DNA from: Rhodocyclaceae bacterium
Lineage (GTDB): Bacteria > Pseudomonadota > Gammaproteobacteria > Burkholderiales > CAIKXV01
DNA length: 64,000 nt
Direction: 5' to 3'
Assembly: GCA_020248265.1 (NCBI GenBank)
Contig: JADCHX010000019.1
Span: 62,001-126,000, forward strand
Part shown: positions 44,834 to 53,401 of the stretch, one piece after another
Numbering within the stretch: the first letter of the stretch is position 1
Layout: the number at the start of each line of letters is the position of its first letter
The notes under the pieces: model-generated
Database searches by the model: none
What the model saw: only the letters and a program-made list of their open reading frames with translations
What the model was told of the DNA's origin: nothing
Position numbers and translations under genes: made by a program

Positions 44834-47647
44834 TCAGGCGGTTTCGGCCTGCCCTGCCATCACCTGCCCGGCGCCGAACGTCGATGCCGGCTTCAGCGTG
44901 CCTCCGGCGCTCACGCGCACCGCGCAGTACTTGAACTCCGGGATCTTGCCGAACGGATCGAGCGCGGCATTGGTCAGCAGGTTCGCCGCGGCCTCGTGGT
45001 AGCAGAACGGGATGAACACGGCGCCGCGCGGCGTGCCGTCATCGGCCCGGGCATACAGCGCGATCTTCCCGCGGCGCGACTCGACGGTGACCACGTCGCC
45101 GGGCTTCGCGCCGAAGGCGTCGATATCGAGCGGATGCATCAGGGCGACCGGATCCGGCTCGATCGCGTCGAGCACCGACGCACGCCGGGTCATCGCCCCA
45201 GTGTGCCAGTGCTCGAGCTGGCGACCGGTGATCAGCACCATCGGAAACTCGGCGTCCGGGCGTTCGTCGGCCGGTATCACGTCGGCCGGCACGAACTTCG
45301 CCTTGCCGGTCGCGGTCGGGAAGCGATCGATGAACACCGTCGGTTGCCCGGGGTCTCCCACCTCCATGCACGGATAGGTGACCGAACTCTCCCGCTCGAG
45401 GCGGTCCCAGGTGATGCCGGCGATGCTGGGCATCGCCTGGCGCATCTCGTTGAACACGTCCGATACATGTCCGTAGTTCCAGCCCAGCCCGAGGCGCTTC
45501 GCCAGCTGCTGGATGATCCACAGGTCTTCCTTCGCGTCGCCCGGCAGGTCGAGCGCCTTGCGGCCGAGCTGCACCATGCGGTCCGTGTTGATCACCGTGC
45601 CGTCCTTCTCCGGCCAGGCGGATGCCGGCAGCACGACGTCGGCGAGGTAGGCGGTCTCGGTGAGGAAGATCTCCTGCACCAGCAGGAAGTCGAGCCCGGC
45701 CAGGGCCTCGCGGGCATGGTTGAGGTCGGGATCGGACATCGCCGGGTTCTCGCCCATCACGTACATGCCGCGGATCTCCTTGCGCAACGCAGCGTTCATG
45801 ATCTCGACCACGGTCAGCCCGCGTTTCGGATCGAGCGGTACGCCCCAGAGTTTCTCGAACTTGGCCTGCGCCTTCGGATCGTCGACGAACTGGTAGTCGG
45901 GGTACACCATCGGGATAAGCCCCGAATCGGACGCGCCCTGGACGTTGTTCTGTCCGCGCAGCGGATGCAACCCGCTGCCCGGCTTGCCGACCTGGCCAGT
46001 CATCAGGCACAGCGCGATCAGGCAGCGTGCGTTGTCGGTGCCATGCACGTGCTGCGAGATACCCATGCCCCACAGGATCATCGACCCTTTCGAGGTGGCG
46101 AAGGCGCGCGCCACCTCGCGGATGGTCTGCGCGTCGATGCCGCACACCGGTGCCATGGCCTCCGGGCTGTAGCCTTCGACGTTCTTCTTCAGCTCATCGT
46201 AGCCGAGCGTGCGCGAGGCGATGAAGCCCTCGTCGACCAGCCCCTCGTGCACGATCACGTGCATCATGGCGTTGAGCAGGGCGACGTCGGTGTCGGCCTT
46301 GAACTGCAGCGTCCAGGTCGCATGGCGCGCGAGTTCGCCGCGGCGCGGATCGGCGACGATCAGCCGGGTACCGTTCTTCACCGCGTTCTTGATCCAGGTC
46401 GCGGCCACCGGATGGTTCACCGTCGGGTTGGCGCCGATCACCAGAACCACGTCCGCATGGATCACGTCGTTGACCTGGTTCGACACGGCAGCCGAGCCCA
46501 GCCCTTCGAGCAGCGCGGCCACGGAAGACGCATGGCACAGGCGGGTGCAGTGGTCGACGTTGTTGCTGCCGAAGCCGGTGCGCACCAGCTTCTGGAACAG
46601 GTAGGCCTCCTCGTTCGTGCCCTTGGCCGACCCGAAGCCGGCCAGCGACTTGCGGCCGAACGTGTCGCGGATGGACTTCAGCTTCGATGCCGCGAGGTCG
46701 AGCGCCTCTTCCCAGGTAGCCTCGCGGAACACCGACAGCGGGTTGCCCGGGTCCATCGTGAAATCGGCATGCTTGCCGATGCCTTCGCGGCGGATCAGCG
46801 GCGTGGTCAGGCGCTGCTTGTGGTGGACGTAGTCGAAACCGTAGCGGCCCTTCACGCACAGCCGTTCATGGTTCGCCGGGCCGTCTCGACCGTCGACCGA
46901 GAGAATCCGGTTGTCCTTGACGTTGTAGGTGAGCTGGCAGCCGACGCCGCAGAACGGGCAGACCGAATGGACCTGCCTGTCAGGCACCTGCAGGCCGACT
47001 TCGCGCGCGGGCATCAGTGCGCCGGTCGGGCAGGCCTGCACGCATTCGCCGCAGGCAACGCAACTGCTGTTGCCCATCGGGTCGTCGAGGTCGAACGCGA
47101 TCTTCGAATGGTCGCCGCGGAACGCATAGCCGATCACGTCGTTCACCTGCTCTTCCCGGCAGGCACGCACGCAGCGGGTGCACTGGATGCAGGCGTCGAG
47201 GTTGACCGCGATGCCCGGATGCGACAGGTCGGACGCAACCTTCGGCCGCGCCGCGAAGCGGGGCAGCCCCATGTCGAGCTTGCGCGCCCACTGGTCGAGT
47301 TCGGAATCGAGCGTATGGGCCTTCGCCGGCATGTCCGACAGCAGCAGTTCCAGAACCATCTTCTGCGACTGCAGCGCGCGCGGGCTGGCGGTCTCGACTT
47401 CCATGCCGGCCTTCGGCGACCGGCAGCACGACGGCGCCAGCACCCGCTCGCCCTTGATCTCGACCACGCAGGCCCGGCAGTTGCCGTCCGGACGCATGCC
47501 GGGCTTGTAGCACAGCCGCGGCACCTCGACACCCAGCCGGTCGGCGGCCTCGATCAGCGTCTCGTCGGCGAACGCGGTGACCGTGCGGCCGTTCAGCGTG
47601 AACTCGACCTCGTCGCGCGCGGCGACCGGCTCTGACATCATGTTCAT
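44834..47647 (-). CDS. fdhA: NAD-dependent formate dehydrogenase, catalytic (alpha) subunit
   Basis: It oxidises formate to CO2 at a molybdenum (or tungsten) bis-pyranopterin centre. The 937 residues start with a NuoG-like part carrying a [2Fe-2S] site (LCYKPGMRPDGNCRACVVE ... CCRSP), a C-x2-C-x2-C ferredoxin pair (CIQCTRCVRAC, CVACGECVQAC) and a further cluster (CPFCGVGC). The catalytic residue is Cys371 followed by His372, so no selenocysteine is used. ATG 47647 overlaps the fdhB stop by 4 bases; the upstream open frame belongs to fdhB. It resembles the two-subunit FDH1 enzymes of methylotrophs. Confidence 0.94.
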   Translation of the reverse strand: MNMMSEPVAARDEVEFTLNGRTVTAFADETLIEAADRLGVEVPRLCYKPGMRPDGNCRACVVEIKGERVLAPSCCRSPKAGMEVETASPRALQSQKMVLELLLSDMPAKAHTLDSELDQWARKLDMGLPRFAARPKVASDLSHPGIAVNLDACIQCTRCVRACREEQVNDVIGYAFRGDHSKIAFDLDDPMGNSSCVACGECVQACPTGALMPAREVGLQVPDRQVHSVCPFCGVGCQLTYNVKDNRILSVDGRDGPANHERLCVKGRYGFDYVHHKQRLTTPLIRREGIGKHADFTMDPGNPLSVFREATWEEALDLAASKLKSIRDTFGRKSLAGFGSAKGTNEEAYLFQKLVRTGFGSNNVDHCTRLCHASSVAALLEGLGSAAVSNQVNDVIHADVVLVIGANPTVNHPVAATWIKNAVKNGTRLIVADPRRGELARHATWTLQFKADTDVALLNAMMHVIVHEGLVDEGFIASRTLGYDELKKNVEGYSPEAMAPVCGIDAQTIREVARAFATSKGSMILWGMGISQHVHGTDNARCLIALCLMTGQVGKPGSGLHPLRGQNNVQGASDSGLIPMVYPDYQFVDDPKAQAKFEKLWGVPLDPKRGLTVVEIMNAALRKEIRGMYVMGENPAMSDPDLNHAREALAGLDFLLVQEIFLTETAYLADVVLPASAWPEKDGTVINTDRMVQLGRKALDLPGDAKEDLWIIQQLAKRLGLGWNYGHVSDVFNEMRQAMPSIAGITWDRLERESSVTYPCMEVGDPGQPTVFIDRFPTATGKAKFVPADVIPADERPDAEFPMVLITGRQLEHWHTGAMTRRASVLDAIEPDPVALMHPLDIDAFGAKPGDVVTVESRRGKIALYARADDGTPRGAVFIPFCYHEAAANLLTNAALDPFGKIPEFKYCAVRVSAGGTLKPASTFGAGQVMAGQAETA

Positions 47648-49443
47648 CGAAGTTCTTCCGGGAAGTACTTGATCACGCAGCGGATCGGGTTGGGCGCAGC
47701 CTGGCCCAGGCCACAGATCGAGGCATCGGCCATCACCTGCGACAGTTCCTCGAGCAGCGGTGCATCCCATTTGGGCTGGCGCAGCAGGTCGAGCGCCTTG
47801 GCCGTGCCGACACGGCAGGGGGTGCACTGGCCGCAGGACTCTTCCTTGAAGAACGCCAGCAGGTTGCGTGCGGCGTCGGCTGCGCGATCCTTGTCGGACA
47901 GCACCACCACCGCAGCCGAGCCGATGAAGCAGCCGTAGGCGTTCAGGGTATCGAAATCGAGGGGGATATCGCCGAGCGAGGCGGGCAGGATGCCCCCGGA
48001 TGCGCCCCCCGGCAGGTAGCCGTAGAACGCATGCCCCGGCAGCATGCCGCCACAGTACTCGTCGATCAGTTCGCGCACCGTGATGCCGGCCGGTGCCAGG
48101 TGCACGCCCGGCTTCTTCACCCGGCCCGACACCGAGAACGAGCGCAGCCCCTTGCGCTCGTGCCGGCCGTGCCCGGCAAACCAGCCGGCACCCTTCTCGA
48201 CGATGTCGCGGACCCAGTACAGGGTCTCCATGTTGTGCTCGAGGGTCGGCCGGTCGAACAGACCGACCTGCGCGACATACGGTGGCCGCAGGCGCGGCAT
48301 GCCGCGCTTGCCTTCGATCGACTCGATCATCGCCGATTCTTCACCGCAGATGTATGCGCCGGCACCGCGCCGCAGGTGGATCGGGGGCAGTCCCCACGGC
48401 GGATCGGCCTTCAGCTTCGCCAGCTCGCGTTCCAGCATCTCGCGAATGCCGTGGTACTCGTCGCGCAGGTAGATCCAGATGCCGCCCACGCCGCAGGCGG
48501 TGGCCGCGATCAGCATGCCCTCGAGGAACCGGTGCGGGTCTCGCTCGAGGTACCAGCGGTCCTTGAACGTGCCGGGCTCGCCCTCGTCGATGTTGATGGC
48601 CATCAGGCGCGGCGCGGGTTCGGCACGCACGATGCGCCACTTGCGGCCGGCGGGAAAGCCGGCACCACCGAGGCCGCGCAACCCCGAGTCTTCCATGGCC
48701 TTGATCACCGACTCGATGTCGCGCGCACCGCTGACGCATTCCGCGAACAGCCGGTAGCCGCCGGCGGCACGATAGGCATCGTAGTCGACCACCGCGGGCG
48801 CCGGGCAGCGCAGCGCATTCGCACGGATGGTCTTGTGCACCGATTCGGCGGTGGCGTGGGCGATCGGGTTCTGGTGCACGACCGCAGCAGGCGCAACCTC
48901 GCATCTGCCGAGGCAGGGTGCGTGCAGTACCCGGACCTCGCGGCCGACGGTCTTCTTCAGGTTATCGATCAGCCGCTTCGATCCGGCCAGCTCGCAGCTG
49001 ATGGAATCGCAGACCCGGACGGTCAGCCGCGGCGGCGCGTCCTCGCCCTCCTTCACCACGTCGAAGTGGTGATAGAAAGTCGCGACTTCGTACACCTCGG
49101 CCGGAGCCATCCGCATCTCGGCGGCGAGCGCCACCAGGTGCGGCGCGGACAGGTGTCCGTAGCGGTCCTGGATCAGGTGCAGGTGCTCGATCAGCAGATC
49201 GCGATCGCGCGGCGCGCAGCCGAGCAGTTCGCGCACCTGCTGCAGCGCCTGCGGATCGACCGCTCGGCCCTTCGGCCGATTGCCGCGTCCGCCACGGAAG
49301 CTGATCGGCCGGACCTCGGCCACCACGCCACCGGCACCACCCGCACCGCTGCGGGTGGCATTGCCCTTGCCGGCATCCGGGGAGGAGGCGCCAGGGGCGC
49401 CTCCCGTCGAATGGCTCGCCGCGCCTTCGTCCTGCTCCTGCAT
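47644..49443 (-). CDS. fdhB: Formate dehydrogenase, fused NuoE-NuoF (beta) diaphorase subunit
   Basis: It passes electrons from the alpha subunit to NAD+ through FMN. Of 599 residues, the N-terminal ~60 are low-complexity. A NuoE-like domain (about 65-200) with four [2Fe-2S] cysteines (CDSISCELAG, APCLGRCEVAP) follows, then a NuoF domain (about 215-595) with NAD/FMN region GLRGLGGAGFPAGRKW, GAGAYICGEESAMIESIEGKRG and the [4Fe-4S] motif ESCGQCTPCRVGT. I chose ATG 49443, preceded by AGAGGT, over TTG 49464. No separate gamma subunit, fdsC or fdsD is nearby. It follows sucD by 39 bases and probably shares its transcript. Confidence 0.93.
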   Translation of the reverse strand: MQEQDEGAASHSTGGAPGASSPDAGKGNATRSGAGGAGGVVAEVRPISFRGGRGNRPKGRAVDPQALQQVRELLGCAPRDRDLLIEHLHLIQDRYGHLSAPHLVALAAEMRMAPAEVYEVATFYHHFDVVKEGEDAPPRLTVRVCDSISCELAGSKRLIDNLKKTVGREVRVLHAPCLGRCEVAPAAVVHQNPIAHATAESVHKTIRANALRCPAPAVVDYDAYRAAGGYRLFAECVSGARDIESVIKAMEDSGLRGLGGAGFPAGRKWRIVRAEPAPRLMAINIDEGEPGTFKDRWYLERDPHRFLEGMLIAATACGVGGIWIYLRDEYHGIREMLERELAKLKADPPWGLPPIHLRRGAGAYICGEESAMIESIEGKRGMPRLRPPYVAQVGLFDRPTLEHNMETLYWVRDIVEKGAGWFAGHGRHERKGLRSFSVSGRVKKPGVHLAPAGITVRELIDEYCGGMLPGHAFYGYLPGGASGGILPASLGDIPLDFDTLNAYGCFIGSAAVVVLSDKDRAADAARNLLAFFKEESCGQCTPCRVGTAKALDLLRQPKWDAPLLEELSQVMADASICGLGQAAPNPIRCVIKYFPEELR

Positions 49444-49482
49444 GTGAACCTCTGTCTGTCGCAACCGCAGTGATGCGTGAAG

Positions 49483-50364
49483 TCAGATGACCGACTTCAG
49501 GAGCTTCCCCATCTCCGACGGGTTGCGGGTCACCTTGATGCCGCACTCTTCCATGATGGCGAGTTTCTCCTGCGCCGTGCCCTTGCCGCCGGAGATGATC
49601 GCGCCGGCGTGGCCCATGCGCTTGCCGGGCGGTGCGGTGACCCCGGCGATGAAGCCGATCACCGGCTTCTTCATGTTGGCCTTTATCCACCGCGCGCACT
49701 CTTCCTCGTCCGAGCCGCCGATCTCGCCGACCATGATCACCGCATCGGTCTCGGCGTCGTCGTTGAACAGGCGCATCACGTCGATGTGCTTCATGCCGTT
49801 GACCGGGTCACCGCCGATGCCGACGCAGCTCGACTGGCCGATACCGAGTTCGGCCAGTTGCCCGACCGCCTCGTAGGTCAGCGTGCCCGAGCGCGACACC
49901 ACGCCGACGCGGCCCTTCTTGTGGATGTGGCCGGGCATGATGCCGATCTTGATCTCGTCGGGCGTGATCACGCCCGGGCAGTTCGGCCCGACCAGCAGGG
50001 TCTTCTTGCCCTGCTTGCGCATGCGGTCGCGTACCACGATCATGTCGCGCACCGGGATGCCTTCGGTGATGCAGATGACGAGGTCGAGGTCGGCGTCGAC
50101 CGCTTCCCAGATCGCCTCGGCGGCGAACGGCGGCGGCACATAGACCACGCTGACGTTGGCCCCGGTCTGTGCCTTCGCTTCCTTCACGGTGCCGAAGATC
50201 GGGATGCCTTCGTACTTCTCGCCGGGCCGCTTCGGGTTCACGCCTGCGACGTAGCAGTTGGCGCCGTTCGCGTATTCCTTGCCCATCTTGGTGTGGAACT
50301 GGCCGGTCTTGCCGGTGATGCCCTGGGTCATCACGCGGGTGTTCTTGTCGATCAGGATGCTCAT
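49483..50364 (-). CDS. sucD: Succinyl-CoA synthetase alpha subunit
   Basis: It carries the phospho-histidine and CoA site of the ADP-forming succinate-CoA ligase of the TCA cycle. The 293-residue protein starts [25 protein letters not shown], with the CoA-binding domain, [26 protein letters not shown], and the phosphorylated histidine in [15 protein letters not shown] (His about 245). Its sequence is of the betaproteobacterial SucD type, not the malate thiokinase type. ATG 50364 with GGAAGG upstream; it follows sucC by 11 bases. Confidence 0.94.
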   Translation of the reverse strand: MSILIDKNTRVMTQGITGKTGQFHTKMGKEYANGANCYVAGVNPKRPGEKYEGIPIFGTVKEAKAQTGANVSVVYVPPPFAAEAIWEAVDADLDLVICITEGIPVRDMIVVRDRMRKQGKKTLLVGPNCPGVITPDEIKIGIMPGHIHKKGRVGVVSRSGTLTYEAVGQLAELGIGQSSCVGIGGDPVNGMKHIDVMRLFNDDAETDAVIMVGEIGGSDEEECARWIKANMKKPVIGFIAGVTAPPGKRMGHAGAIISGGKGTAQEKLAIMEECGIKVTRNPSEMGKLLKSVI

Positions 50365-50375
50365 CGGAAGGTCCC

Positions 50376-51554
50376 TTATTTCCTGGCGGCGTGCGCGTTG
50401 GCACCGGCGACGACGCGCTCGGCAGCCTCGGCCATGTTGTTCGCGGTGATGATCGGCAGGCCGGACTCGGCCAGGATCTTCTTGCCGAGGTCTTCGTTGG
50501 TGCCCTTCATGCGCACCACCAGCGGCACAGACAGCTTCACCTCGCGCGCGGCGCTGACCACGCCGTTGGCGATGGTGTCGCAGCGCATGATGCCGCCGAA
50601 GATGTTCACCAGGATCGCCTGCAGGTTCGGGTTCTTCAGCATGATCTTGAAGGCTTCGGTCACCTTCTCGGTGGTCGCGCCACCGCCGACATCCAGGAAG
50701 TTGGCCGGGCTGCCGCCGTAGAGCTTGATCACGTCCATCGTCGCCATCGCCAGGCCGGCGCCGTTCACCAGGCAGCCGATGTTGCCGTCGAGCGAGATGT
50801 AGGACAGGTCGAACTTCGAGGCCTCGATCTCGGCCGGGTCTTCCTCGTCGAGATCGCGGTAGGCAACGATGTCCGGGTGCCGGAACAGCGCGTTGGAGTC
50901 GAAGTTGAACTTGGCGTCGAGCGCGATCACGTCGCCGCTGCCGGTGACGATCAGGGGGTTGATCTCGGCCAGGCTGGCGTCGGTATCCCAGAATGCGTTG
51001 TACAGGCCCTGAAGGATCGTGCGCGCCTGCGGGATCGAGCCGGCCGGCACGCCGATCTTCGCTGCCACGTCGTCCGCGTCGGCATCGGTGAGGCGGGTAT
51101 CCGGATCGATGAACACCTTGTGGATCTTCTCGGGCGTGTGCTCGGCCACTTCCTCGATGTCCATGCCCCCCTCGGAGCTGGCCATCAGCGTCACCTTCTG
51201 GGTGACACGGTCTACCACCATGCCCAGGTAGAGCTCCTTCTGGATGTCTGCGCCTTCTTCCACCAGCAGCCGGCGCACTTTCTGGCCCTCGGCCCCGGTC
51301 TGGTGGGTGACGAGTTGCATGCCGAGGATCGCGGTGGCGTGGCTGCGCACCTCGTCGATCGACTTCGCCACCTTCACGCCCCCACCCTTGCCCCGGCCCC
51401 CGGCGTGGATCTGGGCCTTGACCACCCAGACCTTGCCACCGAGTTCCTGTGCCGCCTTGACGGCCTCGTCGACGCTGAATGCCGGTATGCCGCGCGGCGT
51501 GCGCACCCCGAACCTGCGCAGGATTTCCTTGCCCTGGTACTCGTGAATCTTCAT
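50376..51554 (-). CDS. sucC: Succinyl-CoA synthetase beta subunit
   Basis: It contains the ATP-grasp nucleotide site and the succinate site of succinyl-CoA synthetase. The 392-residue protein starts [17 protein letters not shown], with the grasp loop [23 protein letters not shown] (metal ligands) and [12 protein letters not shown] near the C terminus. ATG 51554 is standard. It heads a probable sucC-sucD-fdhB-fdhA transcript and has an FNR-type box about 118 bases upstream. In the oxalate context succinyl-CoA could prime oxalyl-CoA formation, which is inference. Confidence 0.94.
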   Translation of the reverse strand: MKIHEYQGKEILRRFGVRTPRGIPAFSVDEAVKAAQELGGKVWVVKAQIHAGGRGKGGGVKVAKSIDEVRSHATAILGMQLVTHQTGAEGQKVRRLLVEEGADIQKELYLGMVVDRVTQKVTLMASSEGGMDIEEVAEHTPEKIHKVFIDPDTRLTDADADDVAAKIGVPAGSIPQARTILQGLYNAFWDTDASLAEINPLIVTGSGDVIALDAKFNFDSNALFRHPDIVAYRDLDEEDPAEIEASKFDLSYISLDGNIGCLVNGAGLAMATMDVIKLYGGSPANFLDVGGGATTEKVTEAFKIMLKNPNLQAILVNIFGGIMRCDTIANGVVSAAREVKLSVPLVVRMKGTNEDLGKKILAESGLPIITANNMAEAAERVVAGANAHAARK

Positions 51555-51901
51555 CTGGATTGGCCCTGTTGTTGCCCGACGGATGGCCGGCGAGCGGAGC
51601 GTGCGAAGCGGAGAAGGCTGCGGGCGCACCCGCCCGGGAAGACAATCTAAGCGAGCGCCCCGGAGACAGCCTTGACCATGGTCAAGCGGCACCCGGCAGG
51701 CCAGCCCGGTCGGGCGTTCGGCGAGGCACCAACAGCCTATTGTACGGCCGCCAGCGTCCGAGAACACGGCGCACGGCAGCCCGCCCGGTGCCACAGGGCG
51801 ACACAAAGAGATACACAACAGTCGTCACCGTTGCCGCCCGGCTTCCTGCATTGCAGTAGATTAGTCCGCATTCTCCTTGCGCCCGTGCAGCGATCCCGCC
51901 C
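51555..51901. other. Divergent spacer between sucC and the efflux operon
   Basis: This 347-base stretch holds the sucC promoter with its box (listed separately) and must hold the promoter of the plus-strand efflux operon, for which I see no convincing -35/-10 pair; TAGATT at about 51858-51863 is a weak candidate. No gene, RNA or repeat is recognisable in the rest. Confidence 0.5.
51644..51685 (-). promoter_or_regulatory. sucC promoter with FNR/FixK-type box
   Basis: TTGACCATGGTCAA (51672-51685), identical to the ftfL box, lies 22 bases from a -10-like TAGATT on the minus strand (51649-51644). The box centre is then at -41.5 from a start at 51637, the classic class II position. It would drive sucCD and, by readthrough, fdhBA. 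Confidence 0.65.
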
Positions 51902-53401
51902 ATGTCCGAATCCGATCCCGCAGCCCGCCCGGAAATGGCAGACGGCCGTTCCGCCACCGCACCCGGAGGCCCGGCCGCCATGCCTCGACGCAGGCGCTGG
52001 CTCGGCTGGACCGTGCTGGCGGCGGTGCTGTGCGGCGCGGCGGCCACCGTCTGGCTGGCTGTCGAGCGCAGCCGAAGCGCGGCGGCCACGGCGACGAAGG
52101 GGCCGGCGAAGGCAGCGGGTGCCGAGAAGGCGGCAGGCGCGGACAAGGGGGGTGCCGACGGCAAGTCGGCGGCGGTGCCGGCCGAGGGGCGACGCGACGG
52201 CACCGGCAGGAAGGGCGGCGGTGGCCCGCCCTCGGTGGTAGGCGTACGCCAGGTGCGGGTCGGTCCGATGGACATCGTGCAGGCCGGGCTGGGCACGGTC
52301 ACCCCGCGCAACACCGTGGTGGTGCGCTCCCGGGTCGACGGACCGCTGCAGCGCGTGCTGTTCCGCGAGGGCGAAATGGTCAAGGCCGGCCAGTTGCTGG
52401 CCGAGATCGACCCGGCACCGTACGAGGTCGCCCTGCAGCAGGCGACCGGCGCACTGGCGCGCGACGAAGCGCTGCTGCGCAATGCTCGGGTCGACCTGGA
52501 ACGGTTCCGCACCCTGCTCGCCCAGGACTCGATCGCCCGGCAACAGGTCGATACCCAGGAGGCCCTGGTCCGCCAGTACGAGGGCACGCTGCTCGCCAAC
52601 CGGGCGCAGGTCGACAACGCGAAGCTGCAGTTGTCGTACACCCGGATCACGGCACCGATCGGCGGCCGCGCCGGCCTGCGTCTGGTCGACGCCGGCAACC
52701 TGATCCGCGCCGGCGACACCACCGGGCTGGTCACCCTGGCCCAGATCGCGCCGATCACCGTGGTGTTCCCGATCCCCGAGGACTCCCTGCCGCCAGTACT
52801 CGCGCAGCTAAAGGCGGGCGCGCGCCTGCGCGTCGAGGCCTGGGACCGCTCCAACCTGAACCGGCTGGCGACCGGCGTGCTGCTCACCGCGGACAACCAG
52901 ATCGACACGCAGACCGGAACCGTCCGGCTGAAGGCGCAGTTCGCGAATGCGGACGGCGCCCTGTTCCCGAACCAGTTCGTGAACGTGCGGCTCAAGCTCG
53001 ACCGGCTCGAGGATGCCATCCTGGTGCCGCCGGCGGCGATACAGCGCGGTCGCGAGGGCACGTTCGTCTATGCACTGGACGAGGAGAACCGGGTACGGGT
53101 GGTGCCGGTGAAGCCGGGTCCATCGACGCCGGAACAGGTGGCCGTCGAAGGGGAACTCACCGCCGGTACCCGGGTGGTGATCGATGGCGCAGACCGGTTG
53201 CGTCCAGGCATGCGGGTCGAGGTCGCCGACCGCTCCGGCCAGGGCAAGGGCGGCCAGCGGCGGCGCGACGGCGAAAAGAAGGGCGATGCCCCCGCCGGCG
53301 GCGCTCCGGCCACCGAGGTGCCGGCCGGAGCAGCCCCCGGCAGCACCGCCGCAACCGCGCCTGCCGCCGGCACCGGAGCCGCCCCCGGCGCCGCGAAGTG
53401 A
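51902..53401 (+). CDS. mdtA: RND efflux periplasmic adaptor (MdtA-like)
   Basis: It is the membrane fusion protein that links the RND pumps to the outer-membrane channel. The 499 residues include one N-terminal membrane anchor (about 33-55, [22 protein letters not shown]) and a low-complexity Ala/Lys/Gly linker (58-105). The HlyD/MdtA core follows ([33 protein letters not shown], barrel-sandwich and helical hairpin, [22 protein letters not shown]). The tail after residue 440 is Gly/Ala/Pro-rich and longer than usual. The stop overlaps the mdtB GTG by 3 bases. Confidence 0.92.
   Translation: MSESDPAARPEMADGRSATAPGGPAAMPRRRRWLGWTVLAAVLCGAAATVWLAVERSRSAAATATKGPAKAAGAEKAAGADKGGADGKSAAVPAEGRRDGTGRKGGGGPPSVVGVRQVRVGPMDIVQAGLGTVTPRNTVVVRSRVDGPLQRVLFREGEMVKAGQLLAEIDPAPYEVALQQATGALARDEALLRNARVDLERFRTLLAQDSIARQQVDTQEALVRQYEGTLLANRAQVDNAKLQLSYTRITAPIGGRAGLRLVDAGNLIRAGDTTGLVTLAQIAPITVVFPIPEDSLPPVLAQLKAGARLRVEAWDRSNLNRLATGVLLTADNQIDTQTGTVRLKAQFANADGALFPNQFVNVRLKLDRLEDAILVPPAAIQRGREGTFVYALDEENRVRVVPVKPGPSTPEQVAVEGELTAGTRVVIDGADRLRPGMRVEVADRSGQGKGGQRRRDGEKKGDAPAGGAPATEVPAGAAPGSTAATAPAAGTGAAPGAAK

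Noticed and set aside
49483-51554. Malate thiokinase (mtkAB) of the serine cycle instead of sucCD
   Set aside because: Context with ftfL and formate dehydrogenase made this attractive, but both subunits read like betaproteobacterial SucC/SucD, and no other serine-cycle gene is present.
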